This document shows, in pieces, positions 9,542-18,141 of a stretch of 64,000 nt of DNA. The translations under genes and the position numbers were made by a program. The DNA comes from Polaribacter irgensii 23-P (GTDB lineage: Bacteria; Bacteroidota; Bacteroidia; Flavobacteriales; Flavobacteriaceae): assembly GCF_000153225.1 (NCBI RefSeq), contig NZ_CH724148.1, positions 1,878,842 through 1,942,841 on the forward strand, written 5' to 3'. How positions within the stretch are numbered: the first letter of the stretch is position 1; every line of letters starts with the position of its first letter. The notes under the pieces were generated by a model that worked only from the letters and a program-made list of their open reading frames with translations, was not told the DNA's origin and made no database searches.

Positions 9542-10891
9542 ATGAAGAACATTTACGTAATGGCAGTCGTTTTATTTCTAATATCTCAAAATAGTAGTGC
9601 CCAAGAAAAAGCAATTTCAGAGCATGTGATTTTGATTTCTATAGACGGTTTTCGTCCTAATTTTTACCAGGAAACAAAGTGGCCAGCACCCAATATTAAA
9701 AAAATGGCAAAAGAGGGGGTACATGCAGACGGTGTAAGAGGGATTTTTCCTTCGGTAACATATCCTTCGCATACCACTCTTATTACTGGAGCTTATCCTG
9801 CAAGTCATGGTATTTACTACAACAGTCCATTTGAAGCAAAAGGGCAAACAGGAAAATGGTTTTGGGAGAGTGATGCAATACAGACCGAAACTCTTTGGGA
9901 TGCAGTTAGAAAATCTGGTAAAAAAAGTGCAAGTCTTATTTGGCCAGTTTCTGTTGGGGCTCCCGTAGATTATAATATTCCTGAAGTTTGGACTTTAGAT
10001 AAAGGCTATGGAAAAATAACTCCTATGCGAGACCAAGAAACTCCAAAAGGACTTTTAGAAGAAATGGAGATAGCAGTTTTAGGAAAGATGAATCGCGTTA
10101 CTTTTAATGGAGATAATTTAAGTAGAGAGGATCGAACAGGGGAAATGGCAGCGTATATTTTAAGAAAGTACAAACCGAATCTAATGACAGTGCATTTGAT
10201 AGCTACAGACCACTTTCAGCACGAACAGGGAAGAAATGGTGATAAAGTACATACGGCAATTGCAGCAGTTGATCGCGCAATTGGAAAAATTATGGAAGCC
10301 GCAGCGCAGTCTGGTATTGCAGATAAAACGACTTTTATAATTACAGGAGATCACGGTTTTGTGGACATTCATTCTGCTTTAAATCCAAATATTTGGTTGG
10401 TAGAAGAGGGATTAATGGAGGCTAAAGGGGATCGAGGAGATTGGAAAGCAACGTTTCATACTCAAGGAGCGTCAGCTTTTTTACATTTAAAAGACCAGCA
10501 GGACACACAAACGCTTGCAAAGGTGAGAGAAAAACTAGAAAATCTTCCAAATGCTATTAAAAAGCTTTTTCGCATTGTAGAAAAAAGTGAGTTAGAAAGT
10601 ATTGGTGCCAGTCCTAGTGCTGTATTCGCTTTAAACCCCATACCAGGGGTTGCAATGGGAGGTGGTTTTTCAGGAGAAATTTTAACAAAAAGAAGTGGCG
10701 GTACACATGGGTATTTCCCAGATTTTCATCAAATAGAAACTGGTTTTGTTGCTTGGGGAGCTGGGATCTCTAAAGGCAGAGTAATTTCAAAACTGGGTTT
10801 GGAAGATATCGCTCCAATTGTAAGCGAATTATTACATCTTAACTTCCAGACAAAAGATGGTATTTTATATCCAGGAATTTTAAAAGACTAA
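9542..10891 (+). CDS. Secreted nucleotide pyrophosphatase/phosphodiesterase (NPP family)
   Basis: A 449-aa enzyme of the alkaline phosphatase superfamily, with a signal peptide (about residues 1-20, ending NSSAQ). It contains the two-metal site of NPP enzymes: Asp35 in LISIDGF, nucleophile Thr73 in FPSVTYPSHTTLITG, ATDHFQHEQG (D223, H227), TGDHGF (D270, H271) and a late His in GGTHGYFPD. All metal ligands and the nucleophile are present, so it should be active. NPPs cleave phosphodiester or pyrophosphate bonds in nucleotides, dinucleotides and sugar nucleotides. The stop codon abuts the stop of the convergent Crp/Fnr gene with no spacer. Together with the upstream EEP lipoprotein and TonB receptor, a nucleotide or phosphodiester scavenging role is likely, but this is inference. 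Confidence 0.9.
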   Translation: MKNIYVMAVVLFLISQNSSAQEKAISEHVILISIDGFRPNFYQETKWPAPNIKKMAKEGVHADGVRGIFPSVTYPSHTTLITGAYPASHGIYYNSPFEAKGQTGKWFWESDAIQTETLWDAVRKSGKKSASLIWPVSVGAPVDYNIPEVWTLDKGYGKITPMRDQETPKGLLEEMEIAVLGKMNRVTFNGDNLSREDRTGEMAAYILRKYKPNLMTVHLIATDHFQHEQGRNGDKVHTAIAAVDRAIGKIMEAAAQSGIADKTTFIITGDHGFVDIHSALNPNIWLVEEGLMEAKGDRGDWKATFHTQGASAFLHLKDQQDTQTLAKVREKLENLPNAIKKLFRIVEKSELESIGASPSAVFALNPIPGVAMGGGFSGEILTKRSGGTHGYFPDFHQIETGFVAWGAGISKGRVISKLGLEDIAPIVSELLHLNFQTKDGILYPGILKD

Positions 10892-11509
10892 TCACTTTTC
10901 TTTTTGTAAAATAGAAGAAACAGTTTGACGGGTGACCCCAATAAGGTCACCCATGTCTTTTTTTGAGAGTACATTAAAAAGAATATAAGCGCTTCCTTTT
11001 GTATCTGTTATTGGGATATCATAGTGCTTTTGAAGCTGGCTTATGCGTTCCTCAATTTGTTTTTCTTTACTGTATTTTAGCTTTAATTCGGCAGCACACC
11101 ATCTTTTTACAAGATATGTGATAAACCAATGTGTAATCATTGGGTTCGTTCCTATTATTGTTTTAAAAAAATCTAAATCATACAACCGAATCTTACTATT
11201 TACCAGCGCCTTTGCATATTCCTGAAATTGACCATTTAAGTACTTCAAGTTTCCAAAGAATTCGGTGGCTGGTAAAACTTCATAAACAAAACTTTCGCCA
11301 TCATCAGAATATTCACCAAGTTTCACTGCACCACAAATAATTTCGTAGATATAGTTTTCTTTATTTTGAGGCAGATAGATATAGCCATTCTTCTTTACAT
11401 CTATTTCTAGCACTTGTTGTTTGTTAAATAGGATCCCTGAATCCTGAAGTTGTGCAAAAAGATCAAAATTTTCAAAACCATTATTAATGGGGGGTACTGT
11501 ATTCTTCAT
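10892..11509 (-). CDS. Crp/Fnr-family transcriptional regulator
   Basis: A 205-aa regulator. The N-terminal half is a cyclic-nucleotide-binding-like beta-roll (IYEIICGAVKLGEYSDDG...). The C-terminus is a Crp-type helix-turn-helix (KKDMGDLIGVTRQTVSSILQ, about residues 182-201). The cyclic-nucleotide pocket residues are not obviously conserved, and no Fnr-type cysteine cluster is seen, so the ligand is unknown. It converges on the NPP gene with no spacing and is transcribed alone from the 11510-12484 gap. The target genes cannot be deduced; the phosphodiesterase locus next door is one possibility. Confidence 0.88.
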   Translation of the reverse strand: MKNTVPPINNGFENFDLFAQLQDSGILFNKQQVLEIDVKKNGYIYLPQNKENYIYEIICGAVKLGEYSDDGESFVYEVLPATEFFGNLKYLNGQFQEYAKALVNSKIRLYDLDFFKTIIGTNPMITHWFITYLVKRWCAAELKLKYSKEKQIEERISQLQKHYDIPITDTKGSAYILFNVLSKKDMGDLIGVTRQTVSSILQKEK

Positions 11510-12407
11510 GGGGTGTCAGTTTACTTGATAAAAGTAATTGATTTGAAAAAGTTCCATGTTAAGCAATCATCATTTAAAGGAGGATGCTCTTACAAAGAGC
11601 TTCAATTTTAAAGGTTTATTTTTATCTTACGTTAAATCATAATATAAAGGGAGTTAGTCCTACTCGAGGGGTCGAAAAAATCAGTCTATGAAGAGAAGTT
11701 GTAGCACATAAAACAAACGAATTTTAGGGCATGTATGCAGTTACAGAAAAACTTTTGTTCGCATTGCGTAATGGTTTGTTATTCTAATTATGCTGTCATT
11801 CTTTTGATCTTTTTATTTAAGGGGATAAAATATAAATCTTGCTTAAATTTTTTATAAACTACCGTCAAAAATTCTTCATCTTTTATGTATTTAACATGAG
11901 ATCGAGTTCCTATTTAGATACTTCCAAAAGTGGCGTTTTTTTTAAAGTGCTATTTTTTTTAATAGTTAAAATCCTCATTTTTCACGTTCTAATGTATTTT
12001 TAAGAGTTCATTCAATATATTTATTTTACTCGACGCTTGTTATTAATGGCATTTTTACGCGATGCTTTCAAAATATAATTTTCGTTTGATTGCTATTTTA
12101 AGAAATAAAATCGTGTACTTTTCACAAGGATCAATATTTTTTAAGATTTCAATTTTAAATTATCTGATTTTAAGCACTGTAGTCTTCAATCTAAATATAA
12201 ATATCGCAATTCAAGATGGCTTTTTAAATTGGCGAATAAGAGCTGTATTCAGTATCTTTGTTTCTCTTTCTGGTTTCTGAGTGAAATAAATTGGAAGTTC
12301 ATTATTACTAGAACGTTTTTAAGACGCCGAAAAAAAGAACACGTGAAAGCGTGTCAAAAAGTGATAAGAAATATTAATAAATTCACTTTAATATTAAAAA
12401 GGTTTTG

Positions 12408-12415
12408 TATTTTTG
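12408..12415 (+). promoter_or_regulatory. Candidate -7 element of the rpsP operon
   Basis: TATTTTTG followed by CGCCC matches TAnnTTTG and is the type of -7 element seen before highly expressed flavobacterial genes. It predicts a start near 12421 and a leader of about 64 nt. Confidence 0.55.
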
Positions 12416-12425
12416 CGCCCACTTA

Positions 12426-12468
12426 CTACGAGATGGTAGGGTTTTTAATAATTGAGGTCGAGAACCTC
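12426..12468 (+). promoter_or_regulatory. Small hairpins in the rpsP leader
   Basis: CTAC(12426-12429)/GTAG(12436-12439) and GAGGT(12454-12458)/ACCTC(12464-12468) can form two short hairpins between the predicted transcription start and the ATG at 12485. They could be a leader fold controlling the ribosomal-protein operon; they match no named element that I know. Confidence 0.3.
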
Positions 12469-12484
12469 CACAAATTAACAAATT

Positions 12485-13027
12485 ATGTCTGTAAAGATTA
12501 GATTACAAAGACACGGTAAAAAAGGGAAGCCATTCTATTGGATCGTTGCCGCAGATGCCCGTGCAAAAAGAGATGGTAAATACTTAGAGAAAATAGGTAC
12601 TTACAATCCAAACACCAACCCTGCAGTAATCGATTTAAACATTGATAAAGCGGTAGAGTGGTTACAAAATGGTGCATTGCCAACAGATACTGTAAAAAAC
12701 ATTTTATCTTATAAAGGTGCAATGTTAAAAAATCATTTAGTTGGTGGTATTAGAAAAGGTGCTTTAACAAAAGAGCAAGCAGATGCTAAATTCACAACTT
12801 GGATAGAGGAGAAGGAAGCTAAAATTTCTGACAAATCAGCAGGATTATCTCAAGCACAATCTGATGCGAAAGCAGCAGCATTTGCAGCAGAGAAGGCAGT
12901 AAACGAGGCAAGAATTGAAGCAGCTAAGCCAGTTGTTGAAGAGGTTATTGAAGTTGCGAAAGTAGATGAAGTAGTTGAAGAAGCTCCAGAAACAATCGAT
13001 GACGCAGCAGCAAAAGCAGCAGAATAA
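12485..13027 (+). CDS. rpsP: 30S ribosomal protein S16
   Basis: The first ~80 residues are a clear S16 (VKIRLQRHGKKGKPFYWIVA, DGKYLEKIGTYNP), a structural protein of the small subunit body. Most S16 proteins are 80-90 aa. Here the protein is 180 aa because of a C-terminal extension, first basic and then rich in Ala, Glu and Val (EAAKPVVEEVIEVAKVDEVV), likely helical or disordered and probably exposed. Long tails of this kind are common in Bacteroidetes S16. It is the first gene of the rpsP-rimM unit; rimM begins 19 bp later, as in many bacteria. Confidence 0.96.
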   Translation: MSVKIRLQRHGKKGKPFYWIVAADARAKRDGKYLEKIGTYNPNTNPAVIDLNIDKAVEWLQNGALPTDTVKNILSYKGAMLKNHLVGGIRKGALTKEQADAKFTTWIEEKEAKISDKSAGLSQAQSDAKAAAFAAEKAVNEARIEAAKPVVEEVIEVAKVDEVVEEAPETIDDAAAKAAE

Positions 13028-13046
13028 ATTATAAATACCTACGAGG

Positions 13047-13571
13047 ATGCGTAAAGAAGATTGTTTTTATTTAGGCAAAATTGTAACAAAATATAGTTTT
13101 AAAGGGGAAGTGGTAATCAAATTAGATACCGACGAGCCTGAGTTGTATACAGAGATGGAATCGGTTTATGTCGAGTTTGGCAGCAACCTGGTTCCATTTT
13201 TTATTGAAAAAAGTTCATTACACAAAGGAAATCAATTGCGTGTGCAATTTGAAGATGTATATTCTGATGAGGAAGCAGATTCAATTTTAAAATGCGGAAT
13301 TTATTTACCTTCAACTTTACTTCCGAAACTTTCTGGAGACAAGTTTTATTTCCATGAGGTAATTGGTTTTACTGTTGTAGACGTTAATTTTGGTGAAGTG
13401 GGTCAGATTGTTCATATCAACGACAAAGCTGCACAGCCTCTTTTTGAAATTGATAGAGACGGAACAGAGATTTTTATTCCGATGGTGGATGAATTTATTA
13501 GAAAAGTAAATAGAGAAAACAATACAATAGAAGTTGAAACTCCAGAGGGGTTAATTGACTTGTACTTATAG
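13047..13571 (+). CDS. rimM: 16S rRNA processing protein RimM
   Basis: A 174-aa ribosome maturation factor that helps assemble the head of the 30S subunit. The N-terminal RimM domain begins CFYLGKIVTKYSFKGEVVIK. The C-terminal PRC-barrel includes FYFHEVIGFTVVD and IFIPMVDEFIRKV. It is in the usual place after rpsP, with a purine-rich ACGAGG just before the ATG. Its TAG stop (13569-13571) overlaps the first two bases of the following tRNA-Ser gene, so the mRNA must be separated from the tRNA by 5' processing at that point or be transcribed separately. Confidence 0.95.
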   Translation: MRKEDCFYLGKIVTKYSFKGEVVIKLDTDEPELYTEMESVYVEFGSNLVPFFIEKSSLHKGNQLRVQFEDVYSDEEADSILKCGIYLPSTLLPKLSGDKFYFHEVIGFTVVDVNFGEVGQIVHINDKAAQPLFEIDRDGTEIFIPMVDEFIRKVNRENNTIEVETPEGLIDLYL

Positions 13572-13656
13572 AGAGGTGGCCGAGTGGCCGAAGGCGCTAC
13601 CTTGGAAAGGTAGTATACCGGTAACGGTATCGAGGGTTCGAATCCCTTCCTCTCTA
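13570..13656 (+). tRNA. tRNA-Ser (anticodon GGA)
   Basis: An 87-nt cloverleaf. The acceptor stem AGAGAGG (13570-13576) pairs with CCTCTCT (13649-13655). U8-G9 follow, then a D-arm GCC...GGC, anticodon stem CTACC/GGTAG with loop TTGGAAA (anticodon GGA), a long class-II variable arm TACCG/CGGTA, and T-arm GAGGG-TTCGAAT-CCCTT. The long variable arm and the anticodon identify a serine tRNA reading UCC/UCU. The 3' CCA is not encoded. The discriminator base is A at 13656, where bacterial tRNA-Ser normally has G. The 5' end overlaps the rimM stop codon. Confidence 0.95.
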
Positions 13657-13662
13657 CAAAAG

Positions 13663-13698
13663 AAAATCTTTGGCATTTGTCAAAGATTTTTTATTTTT
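13663..13698 (+). terminator. Terminator after tRNA-Ser
   Basis: AAAATCTTTG (13663-13672) pairs exactly with CAAAGATTTT (13681-13690), with an 8-nt loop and a following T-rich run. It is a good intrinsic terminator closing the rpsP-rimM-tRNA unit. Confidence 0.75.
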
Positions 13699-13787
13699 AA
13701 AAGAAAGTTTATGGGCCTTTTTAGAGTGTCGTATGTAGCGCGCTATGGAAGCTTAAAAATGATATTTCAGTTTTTTTAAAATTTAAA

Positions 13788-14516
13788 ATGATTCAGTCAA
13801 AACCATTTGTATTTAAGGAGTTTACAGTCCACCAAGATAAAACTTCAATGAAGGTTGGAACAGATGGTGTATTGCTTGGTGCCTGGTGCGCCGTTGACAA
13901 CTACCCAGATACTATTTTAGATATCGGCGCAGGAACGGGTGTGCTTTCTTTAATGTTGGCACAGCGCTCGGATGCCATGACGATAGATGCTGTTGAGCTT
14001 GATGAGAATGCGTATGAGCAATCTGTAGAAAATTTCGAAAATTCAGATTGGGGAGATCGTTTGTATTGCTACAACGCTTCCTTTCAAGAATTTGTAGCAG
14101 AAATTAGTATAGAGGAAGAAACTTATGATTTGATTGTTTCCAATCCTCCTTTTTACACGGATACTTTTAAAACTTTAGATGAAGCAAGAAATAAAGCGCG
14201 GTTTACTTCGTCCATGTCTTTTGAAGAGTTGCTGCTCGGTGTTTCAAAAATTTTGTCAGAAACAGGTTGTTTTTCTGTGATTATCCCTTTCAAAGAGAAA
14301 GCGAATTTTATTGCATTGGCTGGAGAAAATAAATTATTCTTAAGCAGGTCTTGTAGTGTTCAAGGGAATGCAAATTCAGAAATAAAAAGAAGCTTGTTGG
14401 AATTTTCTTTTCAACCTTTAGAAGTAGTCGAAACAAATTTAGTAATCGAAATTGAACGCCACCAATACACAGAAGCTTATCAGAATTTGACGCGGGATTT
14501 TTACCTTAAAATGTAA
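13788..14516 (+). CDS. trmN6: tRNA1(Val) adenine-N6-methyltransferase family protein (YfiC/TrmN6)
   Basis: A 242-aa class I SAM-dependent methyltransferase. The SAM-binding motif is DIGAGTG at 45-51; the N6-adenine catalytic motif NPPF is at 119-122. The N-terminus (FVFKEFTVHQDKTSMKVGTD) is typical of the YfiC family, which modifies A37 of tRNA1-Val in E. coli. It follows the tRNA-Ser gene and its terminator and probably has its own promoter. The family assignment is firm; the exact tRNA target in this organism is not shown by the sequence. Confidence 0.85.
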   Translation: MIQSKPFVFKEFTVHQDKTSMKVGTDGVLLGAWCAVDNYPDTILDIGAGTGVLSLMLAQRSDAMTIDAVELDENAYEQSVENFENSDWGDRLYCYNASFQEFVAEISIEEETYDLIVSNPPFYTDTFKTLDEARNKARFTSSMSFEELLLGVSKILSETGCFSVIIPFKEKANFIALAGENKLFLSRSCSVQGNANSEIKRSLLEFSFQPLEVVETNLVIEIERHQYTEAYQNLTRDFYLKM

Positions 14517-14534
14517 TTTTTATTTTGTTATTGA

Positions 14535-14582
14535 TAGGAACGATTCGCTTTATTTGTAAAATTGAAGCTAATTTCGTTCCTA
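14535..14582. terminator. Hairpin between convergent trmN6 and saccharopine dehydrogenase
   Basis: TAGGAACGA (14535-14543) pairs exactly with TCGTTCCTA (14574-14582). Inside it GCTT (14547-14550) pairs with AAGC (14565-14568). There is no clear T-run, but it lies between two converging genes and may stabilise both mRNA ends. Confidence 0.45.
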
Positions 14583-14596
14583 CCAATTACTTGTAT

Positions 14597-15967
14597 TTAT
14601 CCGGTTATATTATTTGGATTGTATCCTAAATAAGAAGTTGTTCTTTCTGTAAATTGTATTCCGTGTGCTTCTAGTTCTTTTAAAATAGGTTCATACACTT
14701 CTTTAGAAATAGGAATTTGAACTCCTGGAGTTGTAATTTCTCCTTTTAGAATTTTTAAGGCAGCAATTCCCACTGGTAAACCGACTGTTTTAGACATGGC
14801 GGTATATGTTTGATTTTCTCCTAAAACTACAAAACTACTTTCTATTTGATGCTTTTTTCCATTCATTTCATATCCGAAAAGATGTTGCATCACGATCATG
14901 TCTTTGTCATCTTCTGCCAAAGTCCAAGATTCTTCCAAGATTTTTTGAAGCATTTGCGCAGGCGTTGCATTTTTTAATCCGATTTTTTTCTCGGTACTAA
15001 AAAGATCAAGTTCTACCAATTTTTCCCACATGATATCATCTTGATCTATTTTCAAGTAAGAACGTAATTTTAGTTCTACAGAGTCTGATGGTGAATAGGC
15101 TAAAAATAAATTCACAAAATCTCTATAACTCATGTTTTCAGAAGCTTCCACGGTATAAGAATCATCCGTCATTCCCAATTGTATAAAAATGTTCCAAGCT
15201 CTTGAGAAGCCTACTTTACGGATTGTTCCTCTGTACATTGTTGGAATTTCATCCAACCCATAGACACTTCTATACTTTAGAGAATCCCGATTTGCAATGG
15301 CCTCAAATTTCCCGCTTCCGTTTACCTCTAAAAACTCACTTCTCCTAAATAATTTGTGATAGGGAATGTATTTGTAAGTTCCCTCTTGAATGAACATTGC
15401 AGCACCGCCTTGACCTGCTAAAACTACATTTCTTGGATTCCATGTAAATTTATAATTCCACAGGTTTGTGTCGCTTTCGGGAGCAACAATTCCTCCACAA
15501 AAGGATTCAAATAGGAGCATTTTTCCACCCGCATCTTTAATTTTGTCAATAACTTGCATGGCACTCATATGATCAATTCCTGGATCTAAGCCAATTTCAT
15601 TCATAAAAACGAGTCCTTTTTCCTTTGCGAAAGAATCTAAGGCTTTCATTTCGTCAGAAACATAAGACGCTGTTACCATGTGTTTTCCAAAAGTGATGCA
15701 GTCTTTGGCTACATCTATGTGAAACCTTGCAGGCAGCATTGAAATAACAATATCCGCTTTTTTAACCTGTTCTTCGCGTTGCTTTTTATCGAAGACATCT
15801 AATATAATTGCGGTTGCATTTTTATGATTATTGATTAGTTTTTCAGCATTTTCTTTAGCAATGTCTCCAATGGTTAAGAAAAGAGCTTCTTTTTCTGATG
15901 TTTTGAGTAAATATTGTATGAGCGCAGAACTGGATTTCCCAGCACCAATAATTAAGATGTTTTTCAT
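14597..15967 (-). CDS. Saccharopine dehydrogenase-family oxidoreductase
   Basis: A 456-aa NAD(P)-dependent enzyme. The Rossmann fold starts at once: ILIIGAGKSSSALIQYLL with the GxGxxxxA-type motif at about 8-16. The central part includes ASYVSDEMKAL and MNEIGLDPGIDHMSAM, which are typical of the saccharopine reductase (Lys9-like) group, followed by the C-terminal saccharopine dehydrogenase domain. Family members interconvert saccharopine and lysine or aminoadipate semialdehyde. In flavobacteria a role in lysine catabolism is likely, but no other lysine gene is nearby. It is transcribed alone and divergent from the DUF423 gene. Confidence 0.85.
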   Translation of the reverse strand: MKNILIIGAGKSSSALIQYLLKTSEKEALFLTIGDIAKENAEKLINNHKNATAIILDVFDKKQREEQVKKADIVISMLPARFHIDVAKDCITFGKHMVTASYVSDEMKALDSFAKEKGLVFMNEIGLDPGIDHMSAMQVIDKIKDAGGKMLLFESFCGGIVAPESDTNLWNYKFTWNPRNVVLAGQGGAAMFIQEGTYKYIPYHKLFRRSEFLEVNGSGKFEAIANRDSLKYRSVYGLDEIPTMYRGTIRKVGFSRAWNIFIQLGMTDDSYTVEASENMSYRDFVNLFLAYSPSDSVELKLRSYLKIDQDDIMWEKLVELDLFSTEKKIGLKNATPAQMLQKILEESWTLAEDDKDMIVMQHLFGYEMNGKKHQIESSFVVLGENQTYTAMSKTVGLPVGIAALKILKGEITTPGVQIPISKEVYEPILKELEAHGIQFTERTTSYLGYNPNNITG

Positions 15968-15997
15968 ATGATAAATGATGTATTTTTGTATGACTTA

Positions 15998-16005
15998 CGA
16001 AGGTA
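15998..16005 (-). promoter_or_regulatory. Candidate -7 element for the saccharopine dehydrogenase gene
   Basis: On the minus strand the sequence reads TACCTTCG, one mismatch from TAnnTTTG, 30 nt before the start codon. A TTG lies 21 nt upstream of it (16027-16029), slightly longer than the usual 19-nt spacer. Confidence 0.35.
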
Positions 16006-16041
16006 CATTAATTGTTTAAAATTTAACAAAAACTAGTAATA

Positions 16042-16431
16042 ATGTTTAAAAATCTTATAATCACCTCTTTTTTAGGAATGACTGCTATTATTTTAGGCGC
16101 TTTTGCGGCACATTCGTTGAAGGAGCTTTTAACTTTACAGCAATTACTAAGTTTTGAAACCGCCGTTCGATACCAAATGTACCATGTGCTTTTATTGCTT
16201 TTTGTAAATACTTACAGCGGATTTTCTTTATTTCAAAAAAACACGATTAGTTATTTAATCTTTTCCGGCATCGCTTGTTTCTCAGGTTCTATTTATTTGA
16301 TTCAATTGACAAAAATAACAGCAAAGTCGATTTGGTTCATAACTCCTTTGGGTGGACTTTTGCTCGTAGCCGCATGGTTTCTTATGCTGCTGTTTTTCGG
16401 TAACAAGTGGTTGAAAAAGAAGAAAGTGTAA
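16042..16431 (+). CDS. DUF423 small membrane protein (YgdD family)
   Basis: A 129-aa protein with about four transmembrane helices. The N-terminus (GMTAIILGAFAAHSLKELL) and the central RYQMYHVLLLLF are the recognisable signature of the DUF423 family. Its function is not known. It is divergent from the saccharopine dehydrogenase gene (74 bp between starts) and is followed by pckA; the pckA promoter lies 39 bp beyond its stop. Confidence 0.8.
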   Translation: MFKNLIITSFLGMTAIILGAFAAHSLKELLTLQQLLSFETAVRYQMYHVLLLLFVNTYSGFSLFQKNTISYLIFSGIACFSGSIYLIQLTKITAKSIWFITPLGGLLLVAAWFLMLLFFGNKWLKKKKV

Positions 16432-16469
16432 AAAACTATGAAATAAGTCTGCTGTAAAAAAATAATGTT

Positions 16470-16477
16470 TAATTTTG
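16470..16477 (+). promoter_or_regulatory. Candidate -7 element of pckA
   Basis: TAATTTTG matches TAnnTTTG. Transcription would begin near 16484, downstream of the in-frame ATG at 16465. This is the main reason for placing the pckA start at 16513. Confidence 0.5.
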
Positions 16478-16512
16478 TACTAGAATTATCAATTCAACTA
16501 AAAAGAGAAAAA

Positions 16513-18120
16513 ATGAGTACAAATACGAAATCGATTTCGTTAACCATCTTAGGAATTAAAAATGCTACAATACGTTACCAGCTGTCGGCGAACGAATTAC
16601 ATCACGAAACTTTAGAAAAAGCACAAGGAGTGCAATCTTCTTTCGGTGCAATTGCGGTAAATACGGGAGAGTTTACAGGGCGTTCTCCAAACGATAGATT
16701 TATTGTTAAAGACGCTATTACAAAAGATGAAGTTTGGTGGAGTGCGATCAATCTTCCTTTTGATTCAGATAAATTTGATGCTTTGTATACGAAGGTGACG
16801 AATTACCTTTCAGAGAAGGAAATTTTTGTCAGAGATTCATATGCTTGTGCAGATGCAGATTACAAATTAAACATTAGAGTAGTCACAGAGTTCCCTTGGA
16901 GTAATATGTTTGCTTACAACATGTTTTTAAGGCCTACAGAGCAAGAATTAAAAACGTTCGATCCAGAATGGACGGTTATAAATGCACCTGGCTTTATGGC
17001 AGACCCAGAAGTGGATGGTACCCGACAACATAATTTTGCGATATTGAATTTTACAAGAAAAGTTGCTTTAATCGGGGGCACTGGATATACTGGCGAAATA
17101 AAAAAAGGAATTTTTTCTGCATTAAATTTTATACTCCCTGTTTATAAAAAAACATTGCCAATGCACTGTTCGGCAAATATTGGTAAAGAAGGAGATACTG
17201 CGATTTTCTTCGGACTTTCTGGAACGGGGAAAACAACACTTTCTACAGATCCTGACAGAAGTTTAATCGGGGACGATGAACACGGATGGACTCCAGAGAA
17301 TACTATTTTTAATTTTGAAGGTGGTTGTTATGCAAAGGTAATTAATTTGTCACAACAGCAAGAACCTGAAATTTTTGCAGCCATTAAGAAGGGTGCTATT
17401 TTAGAAAATGTAGTGATGGATGAAAAAGGAATCATCGATTTTGCAGATACTTCTATTACACAAAATACGAGAGTTAGCTATCCTATCTATCACATAGACA
17501 ACATACAGCAGCCCTCCATTGGCAAAAATCCCAAGAATATCTTTTTTCTAACAGCGGATGCTTTTGGTGTATTGCCTCCCATCTCTAAATTAACTCCAAA
17601 TCAGGCAGCATATCACTTTATTTCGGGATATACTGCAAAGGTAGCGGGCACGGAAGCTGGGGTTGTAGAGCCTACGCCAAGCTTTTCCGCCTGTTTTGGT
17701 GCTCCCTTTATGCCATTACATCCTGCTAAGTATGCGGAGATGTTGAGTAAAAAAATGAAAGATGCAAACGTCAATGTTTGGTTGATTAATACCGGTTGGT
17801 CTGGTGGTCAGTATGGAGTTGGAAGAAGAATGCCTTTAAAGTATACACGCGCAATGATTGCCGCTGTTTTAAATGGTGATTTGGGGAGTTATAAATATGA
17901 AGATTACCATATTCATTCAGTTTTTGGAGTTGCACAACCTCGCTCTTGTCCTGGGGTGCCCGACGAATTATTAAGTCCAAGGACAACATGGAACAACGAT
18001 GAATTGTATTATAAGACCGCTTTTAAATTGTCCAATGCATTCAGAGAAAATTTCACGCAATTTGAGGAAAATGCGAGTGAAGACATTCGCAGAGGAGGTC
18101 CTCAACGGTTTGCACTTTAA
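16513..18120 (+). CDS. pckA: Phosphoenolpyruvate carboxykinase (ATP)
   Basis: A 535-aa enzyme converting oxaloacetate and ATP to phosphoenolpyruvate and CO2 at the entry to gluconeogenesis; in some marine flavobacteria it may also work anaplerotically. GRSPNDRF near residue 57, the P-loop GLSGTGKTTLS at 234-244 and GDDEHGW at 253-259 define the ATP-type family. An in-frame ATG at 16465 would add 16 residues, but it precedes the predicted transcription start, and the length from 16513 matches the E. coli enzyme (540 aa). It is transcribed alone and ends in a strong terminator. Confidence 0.95.
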   Translation: MSTNTKSISLTILGIKNATIRYQLSANELHHETLEKAQGVQSSFGAIAVNTGEFTGRSPNDRFIVKDAITKDEVWWSAINLPFDSDKFDALYTKVTNYLSEKEIFVRDSYACADADYKLNIRVVTEFPWSNMFAYNMFLRPTEQELKTFDPEWTVINAPGFMADPEVDGTRQHNFAILNFTRKVALIGGTGYTGEIKKGIFSALNFILPVYKKTLPMHCSANIGKEGDTAIFFGLSGTGKTTLSTDPDRSLIGDDEHGWTPENTIFNFEGGCYAKVINLSQQQEPEIFAAIKKGAILENVVMDEKGIIDFADTSITQNTRVSYPIYHIDNIQQPSIGKNPKNIFFLTADAFGVLPPISKLTPNQAAYHFISGYTAKVAGTEAGVVEPTPSFSACFGAPFMPLHPAKYAEMLSKKMKDANVNVWLINTGWSGGQYGVGRRMPLKYTRAMIAAVLNGDLGSYKYEDYHIHSVFGVAQPRSCPGVPDELLSPRTTWNNDELYYKTAFKLSNAFRENFTQFEENASEDIRRGGPQRFAL

Positions 18121-18141
18121 CAAAAAAAGTATTTTTATTAA

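Larger units (their letters stand above)
11510..12484. other. Long intergenic region (975 bp) before rpsP
   Basis: No convincing gene. The frames at 12062-12280 and 12229-12501 look random in composition and overlap the rpsP promoter and leader. The region must hold the Crp/Fnr promoter at its left end and the rpsP promoter at its right end. A small hairpin, GCTCTT-aca-AAGAGC, lies at 11586-11600. I see no tRNA, no repeat and no mobile-element end. A small RNA cannot be excluded. Confidence 0.5.

Noticed and set aside
12062..12501. Two overlapping open frames upstream of rpsP (72 and 90 codons)
   Set aside because: No domain, random-looking composition, and they overlap the rpsP promoter and leader.
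13555..13779. Open frame of 74 codons covering the tRNA-Ser gene
   Set aside because: It reads through the tRNA and its terminator; chance frame.
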